Virus record (IMG/VR): IMGVR_UViG_3300038309_000298
Location: 1-20,090 of that record
Length of the DNA stretch: 20,090 nucleotides
Source: a virus
Reading direction: 5' to 3' (one strand)
This document shows positions 1 to 7,452 of this stretch, piece by piece. Below the pieces are notes generated by a model. It was not told the origin of the DNA and searched no databases. It worked only from the letters and a program-made list of their open reading frames with translations. The translations under genes were made by a program, and so were the position numbers. Position 1 is the stretch's first letter. Each line of letters opens with the position of its first letter.

Positions 1-1239
1 CTATCTGTTTTTTAAATTTTTACTTTGAGTATCATTTTCCTTTTTGGGTATATTTTGTATACTCAAAACCGGTATTCCGGCGATGGTTTTCCGCCTCATT
101 TCGTTCGATACATGCTGGTAATGATCCATTAAAGTCTTCGGGCTGGATCCGACAATTTCTGCCAGGGTTTTGATGTCATCGCCTCTCTCCAGTGCGTCTG
201 TTACGAATTTGTGCCGCATGTCATATGGCCGGATCCGCCTGGTGATGCCGGCTCGATCCAGGGCGCCCGCCCAGGACTTCTGAATCTTCTTTATTCCCCG
301 GCCGTGGTAATGAATGATTGGTTTGCTGGGATGACGGTTCAGTTCTTTCTTGATCAGCCTTTTTTCTTCTTTGCTGAGTTCACCCGTATCGATGTTTTCG
401 CAAAAGATCCAGGCTTCTTCTCTTTTGGCGTTCTCAGGGAGCCCCAGGCGCTTCAGGAGGTCCTTCAGTTCTTTTCCCATTGGTTCTGTATGCGTGTCAT
501 CCTGGTACCAGGTCCAGAGAATATCAATGAAGTCCGGATGCAAAGGAACCTGGCGCTGTCTGACGCCGCCCTTTTCAGCCGATCGGATTAAAATGGTCTC
601 AGATTCCCAATGCACATCTGGCCAGGATAACCTTAACAACTCGACCGCCCCTGGCCGTAACCCTGTATAATACGATAGCATGAGTGCTCGTTTTAAATGC
701 GGTGAGGCGTGCTGCAAAATTGCGGACGTTTCTTCCTGGGACGGTGGAATAATAATCTCGTCATCTGTTTGAGGCTTAACGTAGTCTCGGATCGGGTTGT
801 AAGGGATCATGGTCGGACGTCTCTTGGCGGCGAAATTAAGGATAGCCTTGATGTCGGTCAGTTCTCTCCGGATCGTGCTGTCCTTGACGCCATCACGGCG
901 TCTCTGGGCGACGTAATGGTCCAGGTCCTGGTCAGTGATTCGGAATGCTTTTATGTGCCCGAGGATCGGCAGAATGTTTGCGTGAAGGCGAATTTTAACG
1001 TGCTTGCGAGAATTGTCATTAAAATTCTTCGATTCAATATATACGTCGGCACAATCAGAAAAATCCGGCCCACTGTGCTGCCTGTTTGGCGGCCGGCGCT
1101 TACGGAGGCCCAGTTCTTTATCCCGAGCCCGGGCGTTCGCCTCCGCCGCCGGTCCGCGCCCGAAGTACTCACGTTTTATTTTTTCGTCGCGGCGGTAATA
1201 AACTTGCCAGCGTCCGTCTGGGAGTTGTTGGATTGCCAT
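1..1239 (-). CDS. int: Phage-type tyrosine recombinase (integrase), 412 aa
   Basis: Site-specific recombinase expected to integrate and excise the prophage. Residues 1-50 form a short basic arm-type N-terminus, about 58-150 the SAM-like core-binding domain, and about 165-385 the catalytic domain. Visible catalytic residues are R195 in TGLRPGA, K223 in the beta-hairpin, R342 and H343 in YDMRHKF, and the nucleophile Y374 in DHYQHVS. Two usual histidines are replaced: position 339 is Y instead of H in HxxR, and the GHSS-like motif reads GSS. Such variants are known in active family members. The length and N-terminal arm fit a phage integrase, not an integron IntI. The ATG at 1237-1239 has no clear Shine-Dalgarno upstream, and the region before it is very A+T-rich, so translation may be weak or the mRNA leader short. 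The stop codon is the first three bases of the window, so attP should lie just outside. Confidence 0.95.
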   Translation of the reverse strand: MAIQQLPDGRWQVYYRRDEKIKREYFGRGPAAEANARARDKELGLRKRRPPNRQHSGPDFSDCADVYIESKNFNDNSRKHVKIRLHANILPILGHIKAFRITDQDLDHYVAQRRRDGVKDSTIRRELTDIKAILNFAAKRRPTMIPYNPIRDYVKPQTDDEIIIPPSQEETSAILQHASPHLKRALMLSYYTGLRPGAVELLRLSWPDVHWESETILIRSAEKGGVRQRQVPLHPDFIDILWTWYQDDTHTEPMGKELKDLLKRLGLPENAKREEAWIFCENIDTGELSKEEKRLIKKELNRHPSKPIIHYHGRGIKKIQKSWAGALDRAGITRRIRPYDMRHKFVTDALERGDDIKTLAEIVGSSPKTLMDHYQHVSNEMRRKTIAGIPVLSIQNIPKKENDTQSKNLKNR

Positions 1240-1295
1240 TGTTTATTTTGTTTATTGTACTTGTTATTTTTGAATAAAAATTTTGAAACCTCAAA

Positions 1296-2246
1296 TCAAA
1301 ATGGTCCTAAAAACTCAGAGTTAGGAGTTTCTGGCAAGGTTCGATACCATTCTTGCTCAAGTTTATCTGATAATTCAAGACGGGGACAAAGGTTATTAGG
1401 ATCCCTTCCCCTGAGTATGTTCTTTAAATGACGTATCGTTTTGAAGAAATAGTACAATTGATCAGATATTTCCTTTTTACACTGAGCATTATTACAAGAA
1501 TCAATTTGAGTCATTATAGTCTTTGTTAACTTAGCATAAGTAAAACCAATGCTCTCAATCGTATTAATAAGATCAGGGGGAAGATTAGATGGGTGAAAAC
1601 CTGCACTCAAAACTTTTGATAAATATTCAGCCGGAAGTATTTCAGATGGGTTTCTCAATAATTTCTGATTAAGTCTTGTGAGCTCGAGTATTTCTTCTAA
1701 AATCTTTTCAGATCGAGAGTCTGGAACCGATAATTTCGCACCTTGCTGCCGCCCCTGATCTTGAAGCTCATCTCCTAAAGAATCTAATCCCTCTTCTAAT
1801 ATGGGCCACCAAACATCAAAGGATTTGTCTAGACGGGAGTCATCGATGCTCTCATCAACACATGCTGTATTCATCGTTTTAATTAGCTTAAATACGTCTT
1901 CTTTTTCATATATTGTCGATTGAAATTGGAGTATTGGGCCTTCTACTTCCGATCTTTTGATATTAAACAAAAAGGGGCACACATTGCTCTTATTAATGCT
2001 TTTACTCAAAGCTCCAGCCTCAAAATTTACCCAAGGAGCGCTAAGATTATCTTTTGTAACACAAATAATCCCAAACGAGGATTCATCAAGTTCGCCAGCA
2101 ATATCAGTCGACCACCTGGCTCCTTTATCAATGTCTTCGGAAGATACATATGGAACAATACTTTGAATGACAGATGGTAACCAATCTCTGAAAACCTTGG
2201 CTACTTTATGACTTGTTTCACCAGACCAGCTAATAAAAACTTTCAT
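1296..2246 (-). CDS. TIR-domain protein, probable NAD-targeting defence effector, 316 aa
   Basis: The N-terminal ~130 residues are a bacterial TIR domain: the first strand MKVFISWSGE, then SSEDIDKGARW at about 35-45, and PWVNFEAGAL at 71-80. E76 is placed where TIR NADases keep their catalytic glutamate. Residues 130-316 have no family I recognise. They are largely helical and may sense the trigger or mediate assembly. TIR proteins of this sort cleave NAD+ or make nucleotide signals during phage infection; activity here is inferred. The start at 2246 is chosen because MKVFISW is the usual TIR beginning and a TTAGGA ribosome site lies 8-10 bases upstream; an 18-residue extension to 2300 is open but lacks support. 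No partner such as ThsA is adjacent. The gene is clearly A+T-richer than the phage replication genes. It sits alone between a candidate attC site and int. Confidence 0.85.
   Translation of the reverse strand: MKVFISWSGETSHKVAKVFRDWLPSVIQSIVPYVSSEDIDKGARWSTDIAGELDESSFGIICVTKDNLSAPWVNFEAGALSKSINKSNVCPFLFNIKRSEVEGPILQFQSTIYEKEDVFKLIKTMNTACVDESIDDSRLDKSFDVWWPILEEGLDSLGDELQDQGRQQGAKLSVPDSRSEKILEEILELTRLNQKLLRNPSEILPAEYLSKVLSAGFHPSNLPPDLINTIESIGFTYAKLTKTIMTQIDSCNNAQCKKEISDQLYYFFKTIRHLKNILRGRDPNNLCPRLELSDKLEQEWYRTLPETPNSEFLGPF
1320..1326 (-). other. Possible closing R'' box of the TIR cassette (TCCTAAC)
   Basis: On the minus strand the heptamer TCCTAAC lies inside the last codons of the TIR gene, 22 bases before its stop. 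It is the exact complement of GTTAGGA (2256-2262), the box just upstream of the TIR start. In an integron cassette the opening TTRRRY and the closing RYYYAAC are complementary, so this may mark the cassette end. No matching R' box or hairpin partner is visible further left, where int begins, so the rest of the site is either lost or this is chance. Confidence 0.3.
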
Positions 2247-2255
2247 GATATATAA

Positions 2256-2349
2256 TCCTAACAAATTAAAAGTTATGCGCCCTTTTGTCCTCGTTGGCAT
2301 ATGCCAGAAATAATCCCAATATATTTTACCGTCGATGGCTTTGTTGGGT
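2256..2349 (-). other. attC-like recombination site C (between hamB and the TIR gene)
   Basis: Minus-strand reading: ACCCAAC (2349-2343) 60 bases after the hamB stop, and GTTAGGA (2262-2256) 9 bases before the TIR ATG; total 94 bp. The outer boxes extend to AACAAA/TTTGTT. A 12-bp perfect palindrome (TGGCATATGCCA, 2295-2306) lies in the middle. ACCCAAC matches 6 of 7 bases of the complement of GTTGGGC, the box that opens the hamAB cassette at site B. The inner stem is poor compared with site B, so this is the weakest of the three. Confidence 0.4.
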
Positions 2350-2409
2350 TAGTTTCTTCCTGAGTAGGCGCCCTCGACGTCCTCATCACAAGAGACCATT
2401 CGGTGTTAG

Positions 2410-4698
2410 TTAATCGGGTAGGTACCACTCAACGAGTTCTTTCATGTGATCGGGAGCAGAACCAATGGAATCTCGGAAAACAATATTTTTTTCACTGACC
2501 GATTCAACATACTCGCTGACTTCTTGTACGCACTCCGATGGAAACCCGTATCGCATGAGTAGAATGTGCCGGGGGTTGTTCGTTCCATATCGAAGCAGTT
2601 CGATCATTCTGTTCGCACGCTCATCATCAGTCTGCTCGCCATATATCTTAAAAGCTGCGACAAAGACATCTGAGAGGCAGAAAGAGATAACCTGATCAAG
2701 ATAGTCATATGTATCAAACATCACTGCATCGTAACTGACTTCCTGAGCAAGAGTTCCGGTGGTGAACAGGGGAAATACCTTTACCATCGTCTTGTTTGGC
2801 AGTTTGCTGGCCGCCTGCGTAAACTGAGCTTTTCCCTGTCTTTCAGAATCTCTTTTCGATACGTAGCTATACCTGATTCCAACGATTTCTTTAAACGACC
2901 GGCCTTGGATCGCATGAAGAAAGATCTGAATAGCTTGACTGAATACGGCAGATTCACCTTCAACAAGTTTACGCCCCAGGGATGCCTCGTAGATTGTCTG
3001 GAATTTGTCGAGCACGCTCTTTCTCACGTGTTGTTTGTTTTGCCCTCCTATGCTTGCCCTGATGTCAACCGGGTCAAAAAAAATACTGTCTAACAGTTGT
3101 TGTGCACTCTGGAGAACACTTGCGGTCGATAGACGCTCAACCTTCGAGAGGGGCAAATTCTTGTCCTCGTCAAACGTGTTATCACGGAGAGATTGCAGAA
3201 ACTCATCAGTATCACTTTCATTTGTATAATCGCCACTCTCAATTGTGGATTCTTCATTGAGCTCGAACGACTCATTCATTCGGTTGATGAAGAGCTTAGG
3301 GCTTGTGGTATATACATACCCAAAGTCAAAACGGGTCTCGCTCGTAAGTCTACCGGCACGACCAATCAAGTTTTTGAATGCCAAGGCTCGCTCCTTCTCA
3401 CTGCCCGGTAATCGGGAACTCTTGAGCCATACCACGTCAAAAGGCATATTCACCCCTTGAGCTAAAGTGCTTGTAGCAAAGCAAAGAACGGCATTTCCTC
3501 CGCGAATGAAGGCCTCAACAAGAAAGCGAACTTCAAGAGGAACAGATCCATGGTGGATGACGACGCCTTTCCGTAGAAGGGCTATCATGTCGGATCGGTG
3601 TTCGTTTTCATTTGCTCCGATAATGTCAATGATTCTGTCGATGATCTGGAGAGCCTCTTGGTTCTTAATCGAACGCAACTTTTTAATGTAGTCGGCGAAG
3701 TCATCAAGATATGATCCGTTATAGATGGAAGTTTTAGATACGTAGACCAAGGTTGAGTGCTTAGGGGTAAGGCAAAAGGTCGGAAAATCATGCTCAAATG
3801 GTATACAGTGTCTAAGGAGGTGTCCATCGGCCAAATGCGGTGAGAAGCAGTAATCTCGCCCGTTAGTGTGTCTGAAGATACAAATTCTACCGACAGCTCC
3901 GTGGCTATATGAATGTGCGTATCCATGAGTACTGTTAATTTTATGTTTATTGAATTGAGCCTCGGGATTACTAACAAAGGGGTGAGCAAAGATTAACTTG
4001 GCCTTAGGGAAGTGCCTTATGATCCGTCGCACTGCGACATCAAAGATTAGCCCCCGATCATTGTCTTCCGCTATCTGTGCTTCGTCCAGGAAGAAAGTAC
4101 CTAAAGAGAGCAACTCATGGGATAGTCTAAATAGATCTTTGGTTCTTTCGGGGGTAAGGACAAAAATCCGACGAGGTGATCGAGCAGTGAAAACCCGGTC
4201 GACGAATGAACATATCATGACTTTTTTGTCTTCGCGGAAGCGCTCTTTGAAAATCCCCACATACTCCGCGATCAAAGCTCGCGACGGCACAATAACGACG
4301 GCATCGCGATGGTCTTGTGCTATGAATTCACGAACTGAATAGGATTTCCCAGAACTGGTTGGAGCAGAAATCGACACGTACTGAAGACTGTCAATAGACC
4401 GCCAGATGCTTGCCTGTACCGGCGTCAGACATGCCCCGAAGTCTCTCTCATGGGTTCGTCTAAAACCAGACATCAGGAAGGAATAGAGACTGGCGTCTTC
4501 TTGCACTTTGTGAAACAGTCCCAGCGCTGTTAAAACTTGCCTCTCAACTCTCTCGAATTCGTCGCTGTGGTGCAATTTGTAATAGGTGAGCGATTCAAGG
4601 ACGGTCGGTGAGACTGGACCCTCCCGATGTAATCGCCCCATAAGGTCTGCCAATTCCTCTTGGACGGTGTCACTGTTGAATATTTCCCTAATTGTCAT
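2410..4698 (-). CDS. hamB: Hachiman HamB, superfamily 2 helicase, 762 aa
   Basis: This is the ATPase/helicase half of the Hachiman anti-phage system, thought to survey DNA and release the HamA nuclease on damaged or phage DNA. Residues 108-118 carry Walker A (SAPTSSGKS, K118), 204-208 the DEAQ box (FLDEAQ), and about 395-470 the second RecA domain with HHGSVP, TSTLAQGVNMP (motif V) and NLIGRAGRLT (motif VI). The layout is Ski2-like. The remaining ~280 C-terminal residues have no motif I can name. The start is set at 4698 because GTGGGAG lies 7-8 bases upstream and it gives an 11-base overlap with the hamA end, typical of translational coupling; an open extension to 4770 would lie inside hamA. 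Length and partner fit HamB. A generic helicase of another two-gene system is the alternative. Confidence 0.85.
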   Translation of the reverse strand: MTIREIFNSDTVQEELADLMGRLHREGPVSPTVLESLTYYKLHHSDEFERVERQVLTALGLFHKVQEDASLYSFLMSGFRRTHERDFGACLTPVQASIWRSIDSLQYVSISAPTSSGKSYSVREFIAQDHRDAVVIVPSRALIAEYVGIFKERFREDKKVMICSFVDRVFTARSPRRIFVLTPERTKDLFRLSHELLSLGTFFLDEAQIAEDNDRGLIFDVAVRRIIRHFPKAKLIFAHPFVSNPEAQFNKHKINSTHGYAHSYSHGAVGRICIFRHTNGRDYCFSPHLADGHLLRHCIPFEHDFPTFCLTPKHSTLVYVSKTSIYNGSYLDDFADYIKKLRSIKNQEALQIIDRIIDIIGANENEHRSDMIALLRKGVVIHHGSVPLEVRFLVEAFIRGGNAVLCFATSTLAQGVNMPFDVVWLKSSRLPGSEKERALAFKNLIGRAGRLTSETRFDFGYVYTTSPKLFINRMNESFELNEESTIESGDYTNESDTDEFLQSLRDNTFDEDKNLPLSKVERLSTASVLQSAQQLLDSIFFDPVDIRASIGGQNKQHVRKSVLDKFQTIYEASLGRKLVEGESAVFSQAIQIFLHAIQGRSFKEIVGIRYSYVSKRDSERQGKAQFTQAASKLPNKTMVKVFPLFTTGTLAQEVSYDAVMFDTYDYLDQVISFCLSDVFVAAFKIYGEQTDDERANRMIELLRYGTNNPRHILLMRYGFPSECVQEVSEYVESVSEKNIVFRDSIGSAPDHMKELVEWYLPD

Positions 4699-5425
4699 GG
4701 CTGACTCCCACAACGATAACTGCATGAGAGTTATTGATTCGCTCATACTCTTGAGCTCGTTTAACTGCATTGCGGAAAACGTAGAGAGGCCGTTGTGCCT
4801 CTAGTGAAAACGCTATGACGACCCCCCAAATATCATTGTCAAGATCAGCCATACCTTCAGAGGCAAGGAGATTGAGGTGAGGGGTGTCCCGAAGATGCTT
4901 CTCTTCTTGAAAAAATTGGTCTGCCTGCTCTGCAGCCTTTCTGTAAGGGTTGAAGTTTGAAGAGTACTTCGCTTCCCCGAAGTGGATGACGTTAGCGGAG
5001 CATATGGTGTGAAAATCGAAACCCTCGTTTCCGCTGACCTGTGCCTTCCAAAGTTCTGATATCGGAAGCGCTGTGTGTGAAAAAACGACTTCCAGGGCCT
5101 TCGACGCTCCCATAGAAACCATCAACTCTCCGAACTCGCATCCCACGTTGTCCTTGGACGCTGCATTCCGAAATAGAGATGAGAGACGAATTGCGGTTTC
5201 TGTTACAGTTTGTCGGTATGCACGTTGCGATCTTGGGTCCAAGTCCATAATCCAAGATGTGTCCAGCACATCGGCTGCTAAGTGCTTCGCCATCTGTTCG
5301 ACGTCTGATACATTAACGTGGCAAATAAGGATGTGCGATTGCCCATGGTCTCCCTCGACCTCGGACATTTCACACCCCAGCTCTGCTACTGACTGGATTG
5401 CCAAAAATTTGTATCCGTTACACAT
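4688..5425 (-). CDS. hamA: Hachiman HamA, DUF1837-type nuclease, 245 aa
   Basis: This is the nuclease half of Hachiman. The conserved DUF1837 pattern is visible: FGELM at 98-102, K127, GFD at 135-137, and HFGEAKYS at 148-155. D137, E151 and K153 form a PD-(D/E)xK-like catalytic set. Known HamA proteins cut or nick DNA when HamB is triggered, causing nucleoid loss and aborted infection. The gene overlaps hamB by 11 bases with hamA first, the usual Hachiman order. The ATG at 5425 has only a weak GAAAG ribosome site, and a 35-codon ORF ends across it (ATGTGTAA), so coupling to a leader peptide is possible. The family assignment rests on motif plus the adjacent large helicase; I could not run a profile search. 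Confidence 0.83.
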   Translation of the reverse strand: MCNGYKFLAIQSVAELGCEMSEVEGDHGQSHILICHVNVSDVEQMAKHLAADVLDTSWIMDLDPRSQRAYRQTVTETAIRLSSLFRNAASKDNVGCEFGELMVSMGASKALEVVFSHTALPISELWKAQVSGNEGFDFHTICSANVIHFGEAKYSSNFNPYRKAAEQADQFFQEEKHLRDTPHLNLLASEGMADLDNDIWGVVIAFSLEAQRPLYVFRNAVKRAQEYERINNSHAVIVVGVSHDN

Positions 5426-5525
5426 GTTCTTTCATCTCAGGGTGGCTAGGCGCTTTTTCACTACACATGTCGCGATCTTGAGACAGTCCCCTGTCAGATT
5501 TGACATTCACGTATGGGATATTCAT
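5418..5525 (-). CDS. Possible 35-aa leader ORF overlapping the hamA start
   Basis: An ATG at 5525 just downstream of attC-like site B opens a 35-codon frame whose TAA (5420-5418) overlaps the hamA ATG in the string ATGTGTAA. It has only an A-rich weak ribosome site (GAAAAG). Its amino acid content shows no domain. Cassette genes lack their own promoters and sometimes depend on leader ORFs for translation, which makes it worth listing, but it may be chance. Confidence 0.22.
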   Translation of the reverse strand: MNIPYVNVKSDRGLSQDRDMCSEKAPSHPEMKEHV

Positions 5526-5536
5526 CTTTTCGTGAA

Positions 5537-5627
5537 GCCCAACGGCCTACATCACCAGCGGCCCACCCAAGCTTGCCGCGCCAGCGCCACTGTGCTTCTC
5601 GCCGTCTTGTGAATGCGATGGTTATGT
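5537..5627 (-). other. attC-like recombination site B (between the Mrr gene and hamA)
   Basis: Minus-strand reading: ACATAAC (5627-5621), 31 bases after the Mrr stop, and GTTGGGC (5543-5537), a perfect GTTRRRY. Inside the AAC/GTT pair are unpaired spacers of 6 and 5 nt (5544-5549, 5616-5620). Then 5550-5562 pairs with 5601-5615 as 3+3+2+4 bp, with one mismatch and two single bulged bases (5605, 5612). Both bulges are on the arm that would be L''. That is the attC plan: R box, unpaired central spacer, L box, extrahelical bases, variable loop. The orientation is the one expected for a leftward cassette gene. Confidence 0.62.
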
Positions 5628-5658
5628 GATTTTCTTGTTTTCATTGTGGTTTATCCCA

Positions 5659-6429
5659 TCAGTATTTTCTAAGCCAAGACTTGATAGCTTCATAGTCCTT
5701 CAAATCAAGTTGGTTCTCAAAAGCCTTCGCCTCCTTAATTGCATCTGGAGAGAAAAAGCTGGTTGTAACAATAAGACTTTTTGTCGCATGTTTGATGTGA
5801 TGAACACCGGTGACTTCACGAATAATGCCCACCCCAACTTTATTTTCTGGGGAATATTTCTTACACTCAACCAATGTGAGGTATTCACAGACAGCATTGC
5901 GAATATATGCAATAATATCTGAACCTCCGTCGCGGGTTGCTTGAGTTAGTTCAACTTCGAAACCAATGTCCTCTAAAATACTTGCGATAAGCTCTTCGAA
6001 TTTGCGAGGTATGAGATCATACAGGACCTCTGGATGTTTCTTCAGGTATCGCTTTAGTTCAGTATTTATATCCGTAACTAGTATCGAGCCGTTGGATTCG
6101 CTCTCAGTTGGTTCCGCTGCTGTAAAAAGTGGCTCTTCTGCTTGGTCAGTTTGCTCCATGCGCTCCATCGTAGAAACGAGTTCAGCTTCCGCATCATCGC
6201 GAGCCTCAATAGAGACCTCACCTTCAATCCAGCGGTACCGACCATCTTCGTGTCGAGCCAGAATGGCATAACCCCAGTCTTTATCGGTTTTATCAAAAGA
6301 GAGAGTCCCGATGATATTTCGATTAGAATCTGCATACCATCCGTTCTCTTGTATGAAAATATTGATCATCGGACCCCTTGCAGGATCAAATGAATCAAAT
6401 TCTTTAAGACTAATTGAGTCGATTGCCAT
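5659..6429 (-). CDS. Mrr-type restriction endonuclease, 256 aa
   Basis: The C-terminal half (about 140-235) is an Mrr_cat domain of the PD-(D/E)xK fold: FEELIAS with E145/E146, RDGGSD with D171, and LVECKKY with E188 and K190. The characteristic downstream part (VGVGIIREVTGVHH and LIVTTSFFSPDA) follows. Such enzymes cut modified or foreign DNA; the target here is unknown. Residues 1-100 form a separate region rich in aromatic and acidic residues with no family I recognise, possibly a reader domain. It stands alone, with no methyltransferase nearby, which suits a modification-dependent or stress-activated nuclease. It is flanked by the complementary boxes GTTATGTG (upstream) and CACATAAC (downstream), as an integron cassette would be. 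There is no strong Shine-Dalgarno before the ATG at 6429. Confidence 0.85.
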   Translation of the reverse strand: MAIDSISLKEFDSFDPARGPMINIFIQENGWYADSNRNIIGTLSFDKTDKDWGYAILARHEDGRYRWIEGEVSIEARDDAEAELVSTMERMEQTDQAEEPLFTAAEPTESESNGSILVTDINTELKRYLKKHPEVLYDLIPRKFEELIASILEDIGFEVELTQATRDGGSDIIAYIRNAVCEYLTLVECKKYSPENKVGVGIIREVTGVHHIKHATKSLIVTTSFFSPDAIKEAKAFENQLDLKDYEAIKSWLRKY

Positions 6430-6449
6430 TTAAGGTCTCTATACCCGAC

Positions 6450-6571
6450 ACATAACGTTTCAAGCCAATAGCAGCCAGGGGTACCATTGACTTGGTTAAT
6501 GCTCTTGGATGTTCGATCCCCCCAATTTTGGAAAACCAAGTGCCCTGACTGTCCTTTGAGCTTCGTTAACC
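6450..6571 (-). other. attC-like recombination site A (between the zinc-motif gene and the Mrr gene)
   Basis: Minus-strand reading: GGTTAAC (6571-6565), which includes the TAA stop of the upstream gene, and GTTATGT (6456-6450), 20 bases before the Mrr ATG. Between them are paired blocks: TCAA/TTGA with one bulged T (6555) on the L'' arm; CAG and CAGGG (6472-6480) with CCCTG and CTG (6543-6551); and ACTTGG (6490-6495) with CCAAGT (6536-6541). The arms are unequal in length, so the fold is looser than site B. A stop codon inside R'' is common in integron cassettes. Confidence 0.5.
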
Positions 6572-7438
6572 TTTTTTTTGATTCATCAACGTAGATAATG
6601 CTTTAGAAAGCTCGGCTTCATCTTTTAGCGCTTGAGATAACCGCTCAGACAACTCTCCAAGAACAATTCGTACGCTGCTTGCCAACTCGAGACAATCTTC
6701 ATCGGAAAGAGCATGTACTCCCTCACTAAGCGCTCTGTGTAAAAGTAAAATCGGACTGTGCCCGTTAATTAGTAAGCTCTCAGGAATTACATCTTTAGCC
6801 ATATCCAAGGCTTTGCTAAATTGCGTCTCTGAAACCGCTGCCTTTAGCGTTTCAATTTTTTCTTGTGAAGCACCAATTTTTTCAGAAACTTTGATAATTT
6901 CTTCTAATATTCTGTTTTTTTGATTTTCTACTACTCTACGATAGTAAACAAATGCACCAATCCCTAACCCTTGGTTTTCACATCTCCTTTCTTTTAAAAA
7001 CGAGTCTCGATCTGGGCCTATCAATTTGATTAACCTGGCAGGAGTCGGCGGCCCGAATGTTGGCCTTTCCCCAAATTTAAGAAGTACCCCAACAGGTTGT
7101 CCTTCTTTATATAAACGAGCAGCAAGAGCATATATCTTCTGATATTCCTGGCAGTTGGAGCATCTATACGTGACGTAAATATTACGATAGCTTGTAGAAA
7201 GCTGTACTTCCTTACTTGAAATACACCTAAAAAACCTAATCCCATTACACACGTCGCTTGGGCAATGCAGTTGAATATCCGGCGTATTCAATATGTCCTG
7301 CAAAGAGCCAGTTATTAATTTGTATTTAGAAAGATCAGAAATATAGGATAAACTATTTGGTGGAGTACTCTCAAGAAAGTCCGACAGAGTTTTAACTTCT
7401 AAATCTTCAGTTACATCTTGTCCATTTTCTTCTGACAT
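6566..7438 (-). CDS. Conserved-looking protein of unknown function with a zinc motif, 290 aa
   Basis: I cannot assign a function. Residues 58-64 (HCPSDVC) and the later CSNC pair form a likely zinc-binding ribbon with an aromatic strand between them. A well-ordered middle segment (about 125-170) has GPPTPARLIKLIGPDRD and RRCENQGLGIGAFVYYRRV, the kind of motif-rich block seen in real families. The C-terminal third (170-290) is helical with strong heptad character and probably coils. The ATG at 7438 follows GAGGAAGGGAG and comes only 14 bases after the BRCT gene stop, so both are likely on one transcript. Its stop codon lies inside attC-like site A. By position it may be another defence component, but that is guilt by association only. 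No signal peptide or membrane segment is visible. Confidence 0.75.
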   Translation of the reverse strand: MSEENGQDVTEDLEVKTLSDFLESTPPNSLSYISDLSKYKLITGSLQDILNTPDIQLHCPSDVCNGIRFFRCISSKEVQLSTSYRNIYVTYRCSNCQEYQKIYALAARLYKEGQPVGVLLKFGERPTFGPPTPARLIKLIGPDRDSFLKERRCENQGLGIGAFVYYRRVVENQKNRILEEIIKVSEKIGASQEKIETLKAAVSETQFSKALDMAKDVIPESLLINGHSPILLLHRALSEGVHALSDEDCLELASSVRIVLGELSERLSQALKDEAELSKALSTLMNQKKG

Positions 7439-7452
7439 TTATACTCCCTTCC

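Noticed and set aside
1-1239. The left-edge recombinase as an integron integrase (IntI)
   Set aside because: It is about 70-90 residues longer than IntI, has a phage-type N-terminal arm, and I see no IntI-specific insert. It sits in the usual int position of a prophage.
709-1431. A 240-codon rightward frame across the int start
   Set aside because: Antisense to the integrase and TIR genes, no domain, no ribosome site.
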